A stretch of DNA of 64,000 nt from Verrucomicrobiaceae bacterium (GTDB lineage: Bacteria > Verrucomicrobiota > Verrucomicrobiia > Verrucomicrobiales > Verrucomicrobiaceae): positions 62,001 to 126,000 of the forward strand of contig JAIYDW010000245.1 of the NCBI GenBank assembly GCA_027487315.1, given 5' to 3'. A model generated the notes under the pieces. That model had not been told where the DNA came from and ran no database searches. It saw only the letters and a program-made list of their open reading frames with translations. Positions 48,578-57,932 of this stretch are shown here, in pieces. Position numbers and translations under genes: made by a program. Numbering within the stretch: position 1 is the stretch's first letter; every line of letters begins with the position of its first letter.

Positions 48578-49807
48578 TCACTTTCCAGGCGAATGCGCCG
48601 CCGGATCCAGCTCCTTGTACACGCCAAAGTCGTTGTAGAAAAACCGTTTCGCCACCTTATACATCCAGTGCTGCTCAGGGATCTCTTCTTCCTCCCTCCA
48701 CTGACTCGTCCTAGGCTGCATCCGGCTCACCTCCGCAAACGCCGCCTGCCGAATCGTCGTGTCCTTCGCACCATGCCGCTCCGCCAAACTCTTCACCAAA
48801 TCCGGCCTCTCCAGCACAATGCAACCACGTGTATGCTTGGCCGCCGTCTCCCGAAAATCCTTCAAAAACGCCGAACCCGTCAGCACATCAAACAAATCCC
48901 GATCCGTCCGCACACTGTCCGTCGCAAATTGAATGATCGGACAAGGCTCCACCCCTCCCGTCGGCCCAATGTGGTGACTGATCCCCGTCGCCATCGGACA
49001 TAGCGCCTTGCCATTGTGGTCGTAATACGCATCCACGATCGCAATCGGCATCGTCGCCCGCATGCTCGTCACAAACCGTCGCACCTGCGTGATCTGCTCC
49101 GGACTCAACGCAAGCTGCTCATTGATCTGCGGACCCACGGGCCGGTAAGTGTGATACCAGGTGTAGTGCACCCCCATGTCGATCAGCTTTTGCAGCCACT
49201 CCTTCGTTAGCAGATCATCAATGTTCGTCTGACAAAGACTAGTCGCCACCCCAGTCATCAACCGCGCATCCAAACAATTCTGCAACCCCCGCAACGTCCG
49301 GTTCAGTACATCCTTCCCACCACGACGTTCATTCGAAACCGTCGATGTCCCCTCCACACTCACCAGCGGTGTCGCATTGCCCAACTTCCTCAAGGTCTCC
49401 GCCGCCTTCGGCGTTATCATCTGCCCATTCGTGAAAATCTGAAAGTAACAATCCGGATGCGTCGCCAAAAAATCAAACAACTCCGGATGCATGAACGGCT
49501 CCCCACCCAAGACCCCAAAAAACGCATTCCCACGCCGCTTGGCATCATGAACAATTTTGTTCAACTCATCCAAATTCATCGACTCCCTCGGCTTGTCCAC
49601 ATCCACCCAGCAGCCCTGGCAGCGCAAATTGCATGAGTTCAGAATCGAAAGGTAAAGAAACGGCGGAAACACCTCGCCCGTCGTGTCGAACCGCTTCTTG
49701 AACATCATGACCGACCTCGCCCCCTTGAACCCAAAGTTCCAACCAATCTTAGCCAAACAAACCGGATCAACCGTGCGCAGAATGCGGGAGGAGAGAGAAA
49801 AAATCAT
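48578..49807 (-). CDS. Radical SAM protein
   Basis: A 409-residue radical SAM enzyme. The cluster motif CNLRCQGC (CxxxCxxC) lies at about residues 57-64. It is followed by the GGE-type LGGEPFMHPELF (about 98-109) and the fold-typical IFTNGQMI and SVEGT segments. C-terminal cysteines near 255-275 (ALCPMA, GGVEPCPI) could bind an auxiliary iron-sulfur cluster as in SPASM-type enzymes. Only part of that set is seen. It cleaves S-adenosylmethionine to start radical chemistry. The substrate cannot be guessed from the neighbours, which are a lipoprotein and a cytochrome-like gene. High confidence in family. Confidence 0.9.
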   Translation of the reverse strand: MIFSLSSRILRTVDPVCLAKIGWNFGFKGARSVMMFKKRFDTTGEVFPPFLYLSILNSCNLRCQGCWVDVDKPRESMNLDELNKIVHDAKRRGNAFFGVLGGEPFMHPELFDFLATHPDCYFQIFTNGQMITPKAAETLRKLGNATPLVSVEGTSTVSNERRGGKDVLNRTLRGLQNCLDARLMTGVATSLCQTNIDDLLTKEWLQKLIDMGVHYTWYHTYRPVGPQINEQLALSPEQITQVRRFVTSMRATMPIAIVDAYYDHNGKALCPMATGISHHIGPTGGVEPCPIIQFATDSVRTDRDLFDVLTGSAFLKDFRETAAKHTRGCIVLERPDLVKSLAERHGAKDTTIRQAAFAEVSRMQPRTSQWREEEEIPEQHWMYKVAKRFFYNDFGVYKELDPAAHSPGK

Positions 49808-49884
49808 GGGCGTGAAAAAAGGCGCGTTCAGAAGTACAAACGCACGCCACCCTTAACTCCTCCCCTCAATTTCTCAACCCCTCC

Positions 49885-50448
49885 TCACTTCCCTTCCGCC
49901 GCCGCCTTCGCCTGCGCCTGACTCGCCGCATTCAACTTCGCCAGCGGATACGGTATCTCCTGTCCATTGGCAGGCATCTTCAGCACCACATTCTCCCCGT
50001 CCAAACGCACAAACCCAGCCTTGATCGTCCTCCCCTCCGTGTTCGTCCAATCCAACGGACCCGCCGGCGCCGCCGCTCGCGCCGGCAACGTCGCCGCGCC
50101 CTCCCCTTCCAGCAACGCCCCCTCCGCGATCCACTCCCGGATCTTCGCAATGTCCTTCGCACTCATCGTTTCCTTCGGCGGCATGTGCGCTTTCTCGCTC
50201 ACATCCATCGTCATCACCTCTAGCAGATAACTCTCCTCCGGCATTTTCGGAACAATGATGCCCTTCGGTTGAATATCCAGTTTCAGCGTTTCCAAATCAT
50301 CAAAGATGTAACCCGCCTTCTCCTTCCCTGACTCTTTGCTGTGACACTCATAGCAGTTCTCCTTGAGGATCGGACGAATGTCCTTTTTGAAATCAATGGC
50401 CAGCAACGCAGTGGAACCAAAAACAAAGAAAAACAGAACAGGCTTCAT
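49885..50448 (-). CDS. Planctomycete-type cytochrome c with SHD1 domain
   Basis: A 187-residue secreted protein. A signal peptide (MKPVLFFFVFGSTALLA) leads into the PSCyt1-type heme domain with DIRPILKENCYECHSKESG (CxxCH at about residues 32-36) and a C-terminal part with MPPKE, a likely distal Met ligand. The last 60 residues form an SHD1-like domain (DWTNTEGRTIKAGFVRLDG, then VVLKMPANGQ). The start at 50448 gives a clean signal peptide. The same SHD1 phrase recurs at the start of the DUF1549 protein at 55542. Typical of Planctomycetes and Verrucomicrobia. Probable periplasmic electron carrier. Confidence 0.85.
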   Translation of the reverse strand: MKPVLFFFVFGSTALLAIDFKKDIRPILKENCYECHSKESGKEKAGYIFDDLETLKLDIQPKGIIVPKMPEESYLLEVMTMDVSEKAHMPPKETMSAKDIAKIREWIAEGALLEGEGAATLPARAAAPAGPLDWTNTEGRTIKAGFVRLDGENVVLKMPANGQEIPYPLAKLNAASQAQAKAAAEGK

Positions 50449-50591
50449 GCAAAAACACTTAGGGGTCATCGGACTCCGAATCAAACGACTCCACCCGTCA
50501 AATATTAGGATCTCAGGCCAAAACAAAGCACAAAGATCCCTTGTGAGTTTTGTCATCCATCCGCCACCTCCGGTCCATCTCCTTCCACACT

Positions 50592-51308
50592 TCAGCGAAA
50601 AAGCTCCTTGAAGAATCCACCCGTCTCACGCCCAGCCTTTTCCGTCCAATCCCACGCCTTGCGCGCACCCTGTTTCACTGCCTTCGCAGCATCTTCCCCA
50701 CTCTCAATGGCCTGACCGCTTTTCTCACGCTGGCCTCCCGCCACAGGCGGAGGCGCCACCACTCCAAAATCCTGATGAATCACCGCCCCCGTCTCAGCTG
50801 ACACCACCACAAATCCCACCTCAATTCCCCGAGAATCAAACAACGTCAGTCCCCACTCAGGCACTCCCGACGTCGGCTGAGTCGCCAGTTGAAACTCCAC
50901 CTGCTCAAACGTGGACTTCGCTAACTTGGCTCCCTGTTCCGCCGTCAGCCTCGCCTCCGCCGGTCCCACCTTCACCTTCGCCCAATCCAACCGCATCGGC
51001 GGCACCCTTTGCAGCAACTCGCCAGCTCCCCCTGAAGTAACCTGCCACCCTTCCTTCCCTGGTTGCCGGTCCAACCGAACCTTCACCAAGTTCTCCTTCC
51101 GGTGCAAATCCTCGGCAAAGACCAGCCAGACAAAAGGATCCACCTTGGACCGCTCACTCTTCACCAATCGCGTCGCTGTCACGGTCGCCTTGCCAAAAAC
51201 TTCCGCCACCGCCTCTCGCTGCGAAAGCAACGGCTCTGCCGCCACCAAAGATCCCACACCCATCTCAATCGCAATACCCAGAACAGAAAGTGTTAAACTC
51301 AGTCTCAT
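50592..51308 (-). CDS. Secreted PepSY-like protein
   Basis: A 238-residue protein with a signal peptide (MRLSLTLSVLGIAIEMGVGS region). The centre has beta-strand/turn phrases GVPEWGLTLFDSRGIEVGFVVVSAETGAVIHQD (about 155-185 of the mature protein), the pattern of a PepSY-type domain that inhibits or modulates peptidases. A C-terminal amphipathic basic helix (AVKQGARKAWDWTEKAG) closes it. Start 51308 chosen for the signal peptide. It lies 50 bases after the ligase gene stop on the same strand. Confidence moderate because the PepSY match is only by shape. Confidence 0.6.
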   Translation of the reverse strand: MRLSLTLSVLGIAIEMGVGSLVAAEPLLSQREAVAEVFGKATVTATRLVKSERSKVDPFVWLVFAEDLHRKENLVKVRLDRQPGKEGWQVTSGGAGELLQRVPPMRLDWAKVKVGPAEARLTAEQGAKLAKSTFEQVEFQLATQPTSGVPEWGLTLFDSRGIEVGFVVVSAETGAVIHQDFGVVAPPPVAGGQREKSGQAIESGEDAAKAVKQGARKAWDWTEKAGRETGGFFKELFR

Positions 51309-51358
51309 GGTGGCATTATAAGAATTCCAGCCACTTTTCGCAAGCTCGTTCAGTTCCA

Positions 51359-54112
51359 TCAAGACACCCCAGCCAAACGCCTCGCATGCGCCAAGGTGTC
51401 GATCTCCCCAACCGCCTTGTCCCGCCGAATCGCTTTGATCCGGGGAAACCGCAAAGCCAAGCCGCTGTCGTGCCTCGCACTCGCCTGAATCGAATCAAAC
51501 GCGACTTCCAAGACCACATTCGGTAAAACCTCCCTAACTCGCCCTTTCTCACTCACCGTGTTCTCCAGGAAAACCTGCGTCAGTTCCTCAATCTCCACAT
51601 CCGTCAGCCCAGAATACGCCTTCCCAATCACTCGCAAGCCGCCTCCCCCCTCATCTCTAACCGCAAACGTGTAGTCGCTCAGCATGTGACTCCGTTTGCC
51701 GTGCCCTTGTTCCACTTTCACCACCACCACATCGAGTGTCGCAAAGGCCTTTTTCAACTTCAACCACACCTTCCCTCGTCGTCCCGGTTGATACCCTCCC
51801 GCCGGGTCTTTCGCTATCAACCCCTCATTCCCACGCCTCCGTGCGGCCATGAACGCTGCCTCAACTTCTTCAACCGTTCCCGCCCGCCTCACCTCCAACC
51901 GCCGAACCCACGCCCCGTCATCCCTCATCAACCCCTCCAGCACTTCCCTCCGCCTCTTCAAACTCCGCTTCAAAAGCGACTCTCCATTCCTCCACATGAC
52001 ATCGAAAACCACATAGCGAACCGTCACCTCGCTAGGCAAAAACAAATCCGCCTGATCCCGCCTCCCCAACCTCTTCTGCAGATCAAAAAACGACAGCTTC
52101 TTGTCCTCCGCATATGCAATGATCTCGCCATCCAACATCACCTCTTCCTTCCCCAGACTCTCTCGCAAAGCTGCCACGATCTCTGGAAACGAATCCGTCA
52201 ACCGTTTCAAATCCCTCGAGTAAATCTCCACCCGCCCCACACCACAGTGAGCCTGCGCCCGGATCCCATCATACTTGTCCTCTAGCCACACCCCGTCCCC
52301 CACCGCGTCCGCATCCCGCATCCTCTCCCAAATCGCCTCAGCCGTCTCTTCCGGACTCGCCAACATCACCTTCACTGGCACAAACAACCGGGCTTGCGCT
52401 TGATCCAACCGATTTTCCTTTGCCATCACCGCCGCCCTGCCAGGATCTCCGCCCAACATCACTGCCTCACGCACCGTTTCCACCGGACGCTCAAACGCCA
52501 GTGCAATCGCTTCATCCACCAACCCTTCCTTCAATCCCATTCGCAAATCCCCCGTGATCAATCGAATCAACCAACTCCCATCCCGCGCCGTCAGCCTATC
52601 CAACTGATCCCGCAAAAGCTTGGACTTCGCCACCCCACCCGACACCGAACGCAAGGTTTCAAAAAAGCCACCCATCTCCTCCAAAGTCGGCCCCCTTTCC
52701 AAAATCGGTCGCCCACGCAACTCATCCCGCCTGCGCAGCATCAGGAAAGCCGTCCTCCCAGCGTCATTCTGCGTCCGCGAAAGTGCTTTATACTCCACTT
52801 CGGGACACGCCGCCAAATCCATCAACACACGACGCACCAAAGCCCAACCCACCTGCAACGCTCCCCCATCATCCACCGGATCAAACACCAATCCCGCTGC
52901 AAATCTCGCTCCAGCCATGAGGTCGCCCCCCTCTAACTGCCGCAACCAATCCGCCAGCACCGCCACCTTTCGCCCCCGCGCAGACTCCGCCATGGCTGAC
53001 TCACAAGCCGCCACCCATCCAGCAAACCCGCCCTCCATCACCACCTCCCCCGCCGCCTCCCCGATCGCCCTTTCGCGCATCGCACCCACCACACCCGCAT
53101 CCAACCCCAGTTCCAATTGGTCCACCTGCCCCAACGCCCACGCCTCATGCCCCCGCCGACGCAAGTCCGCTGCAAACTCCCGGGTGAAGCCATGCACCAG
53201 CCAGATCTTCCTGGGCTCCACCTCCTCCACCGTCTGAAGCAACTCAGGGTAGTCCGCGTGATCACTCAACGGAAACGCCGCATCCACCTGATAGCGAAAA
53301 CGCGCCCCCGATTGCAGCGCCCACCCCGAAAGCATCGCCGTCCGGCAAATCTTCAGCTTTCGCAGCACCGTCGACTTCACTGCGCTGGGAGGAAACACCA
53401 AAACATGCCCGTCTGCTTCACTTGCCTCAAACAACCGCATCTCCGGCAGTTCCCCCAACTCCTCCCTCAACTCGTTCGTCATCTTCCACACGGCAGAATG
53501 CAGCATCACCGGCACTCCAAGCGGCTTCAGCGCGCGCAGGATCTCCTGCGCCTTCCCCAGAGAATAGCCCAACAATACGGGGATTTCCCCATCATCAAGG
53601 GTCTCCCTCACCCACTTCAGCACCTGCTCCACCACTTCCTTCAAGGGTGGAAACACATACTGCGGCAGCCCGAACGTGGTCTCCATGATCAAGGTATCGG
53701 CTTTCGGCAAATCACATCGCTCCGCACTCAGCCCCTGCCTCAGCTTATAATCCCCCGTGTAAAGCAAAGTCGCCCCATCCCGAACCCGCGTCAGATGCAG
53801 CATCGCTGAACCCACAATATGACCCGCCGGATACAACCGCATCTCCCACCCCTCCCAGCAATACGCCTCCCGCATGAGTAACAAGCGCAAATCCTCCGCT
53901 TCCTTCACCCCAAACCGCGCCCTCATCAAACGTCCCGTCAAAGCCGAACAAAACGTCACTCCATGCCGCGCCACATGGTCCGAGTGCGCATGGGAAACAA
54001 ACGCCCGTTCCACCCCGAAGTGAGGATCCAACCAAAGATCCGCCTCAGGCAGGTAGATCCCGCGCGGATACTCCACCACAATCAAGTCTCCCGGCCTGTC
54101 GAACGATCCCAT
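51359..54112 (-). CDS. Fusion of MBL-fold DNA exonuclease and ATP-dependent DNA ligase
   Basis: A 917-residue single protein. The N-terminal part (about residues 1-340) is a metallo-beta-lactamase/beta-CASP-type exonuclease: SHAHSDHVARHG (HxHxDH, about 40-50), YTGDYKLRQG and TTFGLPQYVFP, then the beta-CASP segment ending LSDHADYPELL. It corresponds to ligase-associated exonucleases. The C-terminal part (about 370-917) is an ATP-dependent DNA ligase: motif I EDKYDGIRAQ (Lys near 622), DGEIIAY (motif III), GLIAKDP (motif IV) and VWLKLKK (motif V). All ligase motifs are intact. In many bacteria these two genes are adjacent but separate, often with a helicase. Likely role is a DNA repair pathway. 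Confidence 0.9.
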   Translation of the reverse strand: MGSFDRPGDLIVVEYPRGIYLPEADLWLDPHFGVERAFVSHAHSDHVARHGVTFCSALTGRLMRARFGVKEAEDLRLLLMREAYCWEGWEMRLYPAGHIVGSAMLHLTRVRDGATLLYTGDYKLRQGLSAERCDLPKADTLIMETTFGLPQYVFPPLKEVVEQVLKWVRETLDDGEIPVLLGYSLGKAQEILRALKPLGVPVMLHSAVWKMTNELREELGELPEMRLFEASEADGHVLVFPPSAVKSTVLRKLKICRTAMLSGWALQSGARFRYQVDAAFPLSDHADYPELLQTVEEVEPRKIWLVHGFTREFAADLRRRGHEAWALGQVDQLELGLDAGVVGAMRERAIGEAAGEVVMEGGFAGWVAACESAMAESARGRKVAVLADWLRQLEGGDLMAGARFAAGLVFDPVDDGGALQVGWALVRRVLMDLAACPEVEYKALSRTQNDAGRTAFLMLRRRDELRGRPILERGPTLEEMGGFFETLRSVSGGVAKSKLLRDQLDRLTARDGSWLIRLITGDLRMGLKEGLVDEAIALAFERPVETVREAVMLGGDPGRAAVMAKENRLDQAQARLFVPVKVMLASPEETAEAIWERMRDADAVGDGVWLEDKYDGIRAQAHCGVGRVEIYSRDLKRLTDSFPEIVAALRESLGKEEVMLDGEIIAYAEDKKLSFFDLQKRLGRRDQADLFLPSEVTVRYVVFDVMWRNGESLLKRSLKRRREVLEGLMRDDGAWVRRLEVRRAGTVEEVEAAFMAARRRGNEGLIAKDPAGGYQPGRRGKVWLKLKKAFATLDVVVVKVEQGHGKRSHMLSDYTFAVRDEGGGGLRVIGKAYSGLTDVEIEELTQVFLENTVSEKGRVREVLPNVVLEVAFDSIQASARHDSGLALRFPRIKAIRRDKAVGEIDTLAHARRLAGVS

Positions 54113-54166
54113 GTCTCGCTATGATACGCCACTCGCACTTCCCTCGACAACCTCTCCTCTCCGAAA

Positions 54167-54206
54167 CACAAAAAGGGCTGTGACGGAGAACCCATCACAG
54201 CCCTTT
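54167..54206 (-). terminator. Rho-independent terminator
   Basis: A 12-bp stem (AAAGGGCTGTGA with TCACAGCCCTTT) around an 11-base loop. It is followed on the minus strand by a T-rich run (TTTTTGTGTTT), just after the DUF1501 stop at 54226. Clear intrinsic terminator for the minus-strand operon. Confidence 0.85.
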
Positions 54207-54225
54207 CGAACTTCAAATCGTCGAC

Positions 54226-55503
54226 TTAAACGAAGAGATCCTTCACTGGCACACCCTTGTGTCCCACTGTGAACGGACGACCCGAAGGCGACATGACGAC
54301 TTCGCCAATCGGCAGGCCCATTGCGTAAGCAATCGTCGCCACAAAATCTTCAGGTGCGGTTTGCTTGTCAGCCACACGCTTGCCATCCTTGTCGGACGAT
54401 CCATAAATGAATCCACCCTTGGTTCCACCACCTGCGAACACGGTGCTGTAGCAAAGCGGGTAGTGGTCACGTCCGGCGTTCTCGTTGATTTCAGGCGTCC
54501 GCCCGAACTCAGAACCCAGAACCACCAGCGTGTCCTTCAACATGCCCTTCGCTTCCAAGTCCTCCACCAACGCGCTGAATGCTGTGTCAAGCATCTCACC
54601 GTTGTTCGTCATGGCCGTGTCAATGTTGTTGTGCATGTCCCAGCCACCCGCTTGAACTTCCACAAAACGCACCCCATTCTCAACCAACCGGCGGGCAAGC
54701 AAACAACCCTGACCAAAGCCACTGTTGCCATACTTCTCACGCACGTTCGCAGGCTCTTGGGAGATATCAAAAGCACCCAGGTCCTTGCTCTTCAGCAACT
54801 TCATCGTTTCATCGTAAAACTCCGTGTAAGCCTTCACATCATCGCTCTGGAATTTCTTCCGGAAAGCCGTGTCGAACTCGTCCATCAAAGCCACACGCTT
54901 GGTGAACATTTCATCACCAATGGCCGACTTCGTGTTCTGCAATCCACTCGCAGCATTCGTGATCGGAATCGGGCTTAGCGCGGGCGGGAAAAAGCCAGCT
55001 CCAGGGTGCGCCCCGTTGCCGATCGTCACGCTGTCCGGCAGGGTCACGCCTTCAATGCGCCCTTTGAAGTGAGATGCCCAAGCACCCATCGAAGGGTGAA
55101 CGATGGTTCCCCTTGGCTCATACGCCGTGCGCATGATGTAACGACCACTCTCATGCACCCCTGTCTTCGATGACATGGAGCGAATGATCGATAGCTTGTT
55201 GGCTTGCTTCGCCAGTTTCGGCATGTACCCACCCAGGAAGTCGATGTTCCCCGACCCTGCGTTGGCCTTGACCGGATCAGACGCCCCCTTTGTAGCACCT
55301 GTCTTTGGATCGAAGGTGTCAATATGGGACATCCCCCCTTCCATGAACAAATAAATCACCCGCTTCGCTGAGCCACCTTCCGCCGCAGCTCGCGCCACTT
55401 GCGCTCCCACAGGAAGAAGGGTCACGCCCAGGGCCGTCTTGGCAACCCGTTCCATGAATTGGCGGCGGGAGAATTCGTCGAATTTGTTGAGTGTCGTTTT
55501 CAT
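54226..55503 (-). CDS. DUF1501-family Tat-exported protein
   Basis: A 425-residue protein of the DUF1501 family, abundant in Planctomycetes and Verrucomicrobia and related to alkaline-phosphatase/sulfatase folds. A twin-arginine-type leader SRRQFMERVAKTALGVTLLP is seen at about residues 12-31. The mature start has YLFMEGGMSHIDTFDPK (about 51-67). Later phrases include VEVQAGGWDMHNNID and LVVLGSEFGRTPEINE, the metal- or substrate-site regions of the family. It follows the DUF1549 gene by 38 bases, the usual partner. Ends with an intrinsic terminator. Probably periplasmic. Confidence 0.92.
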   Translation of the reverse strand: MKTTLNKFDEFSRRQFMERVAKTALGVTLLPVGAQVARAAAEGGSAKRVIYLFMEGGMSHIDTFDPKTGATKGASDPVKANAGSGNIDFLGGYMPKLAKQANKLSIIRSMSSKTGVHESGRYIMRTAYEPRGTIVHPSMGAWASHFKGRIEGVTLPDSVTIGNGAHPGAGFFPPALSPIPITNAASGLQNTKSAIGDEMFTKRVALMDEFDTAFRKKFQSDDVKAYTEFYDETMKLLKSKDLGAFDISQEPANVREKYGNSGFGQGCLLARRLVENGVRFVEVQAGGWDMHNNIDTAMTNNGEMLDTAFSALVEDLEAKGMLKDTLVVLGSEFGRTPEINENAGRDHYPLCYSTVFAGGGTKGGFIYGSSDKDGKRVADKQTAPEDFVATIAYAMGLPIGEVVMSPSGRPFTVGHKGVPVKDLFV

Positions 55504-55541
55504 ATCTTTGATTTTCGCGTTGGTTCGAATGAGAGGTTTGA

Positions 55542-57800
55542 TTACTGGATGAAGATGAATTCGCGGGTGTTGATCAAGGCCCAGATCATGCTGGAATAAC
55601 CTTCTTCCCCATGAGTCCCGATCTCGCGTTTGGCGATGTCCTTCTCCTGAAGGGTCGGCTTGCGGTTCATGACACTCAGGAACAGGGTCTCAACCTTGTC
55701 TGCTGGATTGGTCACCTTGTCCATCGTGCGGAAGATCAACGACTGACGATTCGTCAGCATCTCTTGAGCACCGCCGTTCATCATCATCAACACCTGTGGC
55801 ACCGAACCCACCTTGGAGCCACCGTCGATCAACGACCGAGGAGACTGCCCAAACTCCGCAAGGAAGTGCCCCCCACGTTCAGGTTGCGACAACTCAGACG
55901 CCCGCAGCAGCCGCCATCCGCCATAACTAAGATACTTGCCCGCTCCACCAGCAGCAGCCGCAGGCTCTTCCTTCGCCATCCCACCTTTGTCTTCCCCACC
56001 CATCATCATCATCGAGTCACCACCCGCCGCATCCAGACCACCACCCATCAGTGCCCGCTGTTTGTCGGCCATTTGACGATAAGCGCTGTACTTGATCAGC
56101 ACGTCCTTTGCAGTCAGTTTTTCATTGTTCAGATTCAGGTCAATCGACTTTCCATACAGATCGCTCAAAGGCGCCTTGTAAGCCTCTGGCTTGCCGAGAA
56201 CCAGCGCCATGTAGCTGTCCCAGGTCTGCTCGGCACTCATGCGGCGAAGTTGTGGCCCTTGGAAGAAATACATGCTGCCCATTGCGATCGCCTCGGTTGT
56301 GGCTTCCGACTGGTAAGCACGCGTGTTGAGGATGATCCGTTGAAACTCCTTCATGTCGAACTTCACCTTCTTCATCACTTCAGCCAGGTACTTCAGCAAC
56401 TCAGGATTCGCAGACGCTTCTGGATCATCAATGTTGGTCACAGGCTCAGCCACGCCCACACCAAACGCACGCTTCCACAGACGATTCGCAATCGTCATCG
56501 CGAATCGAGGATTCTCCGGATGAGTCATCCAGCTGGCAAAAGACTGCCGAAGCTTCTCACTGTCGCCCTTGCTGACCTTGTAAGCCGGATTGCCCTTGTC
56601 CTTGTCGGACCACATAATCAATTTAGGCTTTACCGGATCACCAGGCTTCGCGTCAGGGTACTGGTAGTCGTGAGGCAACTTCATGTCGTTCATGTCCACA
56701 TCTTCCACGGCATAGCTGTTGGCTTGAACGTAGTTGCGCAGACCATTCCGAAGACGGGTGATGTCTTGACCCGATTCCGTGACCATCGCCTCAACCTCTC
56801 CCATCAGACCTTGATTCCGGTCCCGCGTGCGGGTCTTCGTGGCTCCAAAGAACGACGCCACCTCATAGAACTGCATCTGGGTCCATTCGGCAAAGGGGTG
56901 GTCGTGACATTGAGCACACGCTACATCCGTTCCAAGGAACACCGTTAAAGTGTTCGCCAAGTTATCGAGCGGCATGCCTGCATCGCGCAGCAAGTAACCC
57001 GCCGCTCCCTTGTCGTCCCAGCCATCCGCCTTGTTGCTGTCCTCTGTCCACATCTTGCCTTCCGCAACCATCATCGCCTTGACCATTTGATCCCATGGGC
57101 GATTGCCGTCCATCTGCCGGCGCAACCAGTTCACATAGTCATCACCTTGCAGGTTCGCCTGCTCAAGATTGTGCTTCACTCGAAGCATCTCGGCAAAGTA
57201 GTTGAACATGTGGCTGGCATACCCTTCGGAATCCAACAACGTGTTGATCAAAGTCGTCCGCTTCATCGGATCCGCGTTCTTCAAAAAGACCATCGTCTCT
57301 TCGTAACTGGGAATCCGTCCGATCACGTCCAAATACACTCGGCGAACAAATTGCTCGTCATTCGCCGCAGGATTGAACCCCTTAAGTGGAGGCAACCCGT
57401 CCTCCGCACGCTGCTTGTTGCCCTTCGTCACAATCCCCTTCGCTACCAGGGTATCAACCTGCCGCGCCGCCGCACCATAGCCTTCTTTCGGATAGGGAAA
57501 ACCTGTGATGCCAGTTCCAACCGCCGGAGTCTCAGGCGAGACCTCTACTGCAGGCGCCGCCGAAGCCATCATTTTCTTCGCAATCCCCTGATCCTCTGTC
57601 GACAACCGAGCCAACGGAAACTGGTGAAACTGACCATCTGCCGTCTGCAGTTGGATGTCGTCGCCGATCATTTTCACAAACGACGCTTCAACTTGACGCC
57701 CTTGGACGTCCGTCCAGGTACGCAGATCCGCCCCAAAGGCGCTGGCACTGGCCATTACAAGGGCACTGAGCCCGGTGAGCATGATGCGATTTCTTTTCAT
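55542..57800 (-). CDS. DUF1549/DUF1553 protein with N-terminal SHD1 domain
   Basis: A 752-residue secreted protein. The signal peptide (MLTGLSALVMASASAFGA) is followed by an SHD1-like domain (RTWTDVQGRQVEASFVKM, about residues 26-80). A linker leads to DUF1549 (VRRVYLDVIGRIPSYEET, about 185-200, and the heme-type CAQCHDHPF at about 335) and then DUF1553 (FAMTIANRLWKRAFGVG, about 440, through SQPERGGHFLAEFGQSPR). The CxxCH motif indicates a c-type heme. I chose the ATG at 57800 because it starts the signal peptide. It pairs with the DUF1501 gene downstream. This couple is a hallmark of the phylum and likely acts on polysaccharide or sulfate substrates. Confidence 0.9.
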   Translation of the reverse strand: MKRNRIMLTGLSALVMASASAFGADLRTWTDVQGRQVEASFVKMIGDDIQLQTADGQFHQFPLARLSTEDQGIAKKMMASAAPAVEVSPETPAVGTGITGFPYPKEGYGAAARQVDTLVAKGIVTKGNKQRAEDGLPPLKGFNPAANDEQFVRRVYLDVIGRIPSYEETMVFLKNADPMKRTTLINTLLDSEGYASHMFNYFAEMLRVKHNLEQANLQGDDYVNWLRRQMDGNRPWDQMVKAMMVAEGKMWTEDSNKADGWDDKGAAGYLLRDAGMPLDNLANTLTVFLGTDVACAQCHDHPFAEWTQMQFYEVASFFGATKTRTRDRNQGLMGEVEAMVTESGQDITRLRNGLRNYVQANSYAVEDVDMNDMKLPHDYQYPDAKPGDPVKPKLIMWSDKDKGNPAYKVSKGDSEKLRQSFASWMTHPENPRFAMTIANRLWKRAFGVGVAEPVTNIDDPEASANPELLKYLAEVMKKVKFDMKEFQRIILNTRAYQSEATTEAIAMGSMYFFQGPQLRRMSAEQTWDSYMALVLGKPEAYKAPLSDLYGKSIDLNLNNEKLTAKDVLIKYSAYRQMADKQRALMGGGLDAAGGDSMMMMGGEDKGGMAKEEPAAAAGGAGKYLSYGGWRLLRASELSQPERGGHFLAEFGQSPRSLIDGGSKVGSVPQVLMMMNGGAQEMLTNRQSLIFRTMDKVTNPADKVETLFLSVMNRKPTLQEKDIAKREIGTHGEEGYSSMIWALINTREFIFIQ

Positions 57801-57932
57801 GGTTTGATAGGAACTGAGTGATTTAAAAAACTGAGAAAGCCGGAATCCATACGGCAAACGAGACAACAGCACCAAGTATTAGAGGGAAATTGACAAAAAA
57901 GTCCAGAAACTTGCCCAACATCCCCTCTTTTC

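Noticed and set aside
55611..56948. Plus-strand frame of 445 codons
   Set aside because: Antisense to the DUF1549/DUF1553 gene with no recognisable domain. Arg/His/Leu-rich shadow.
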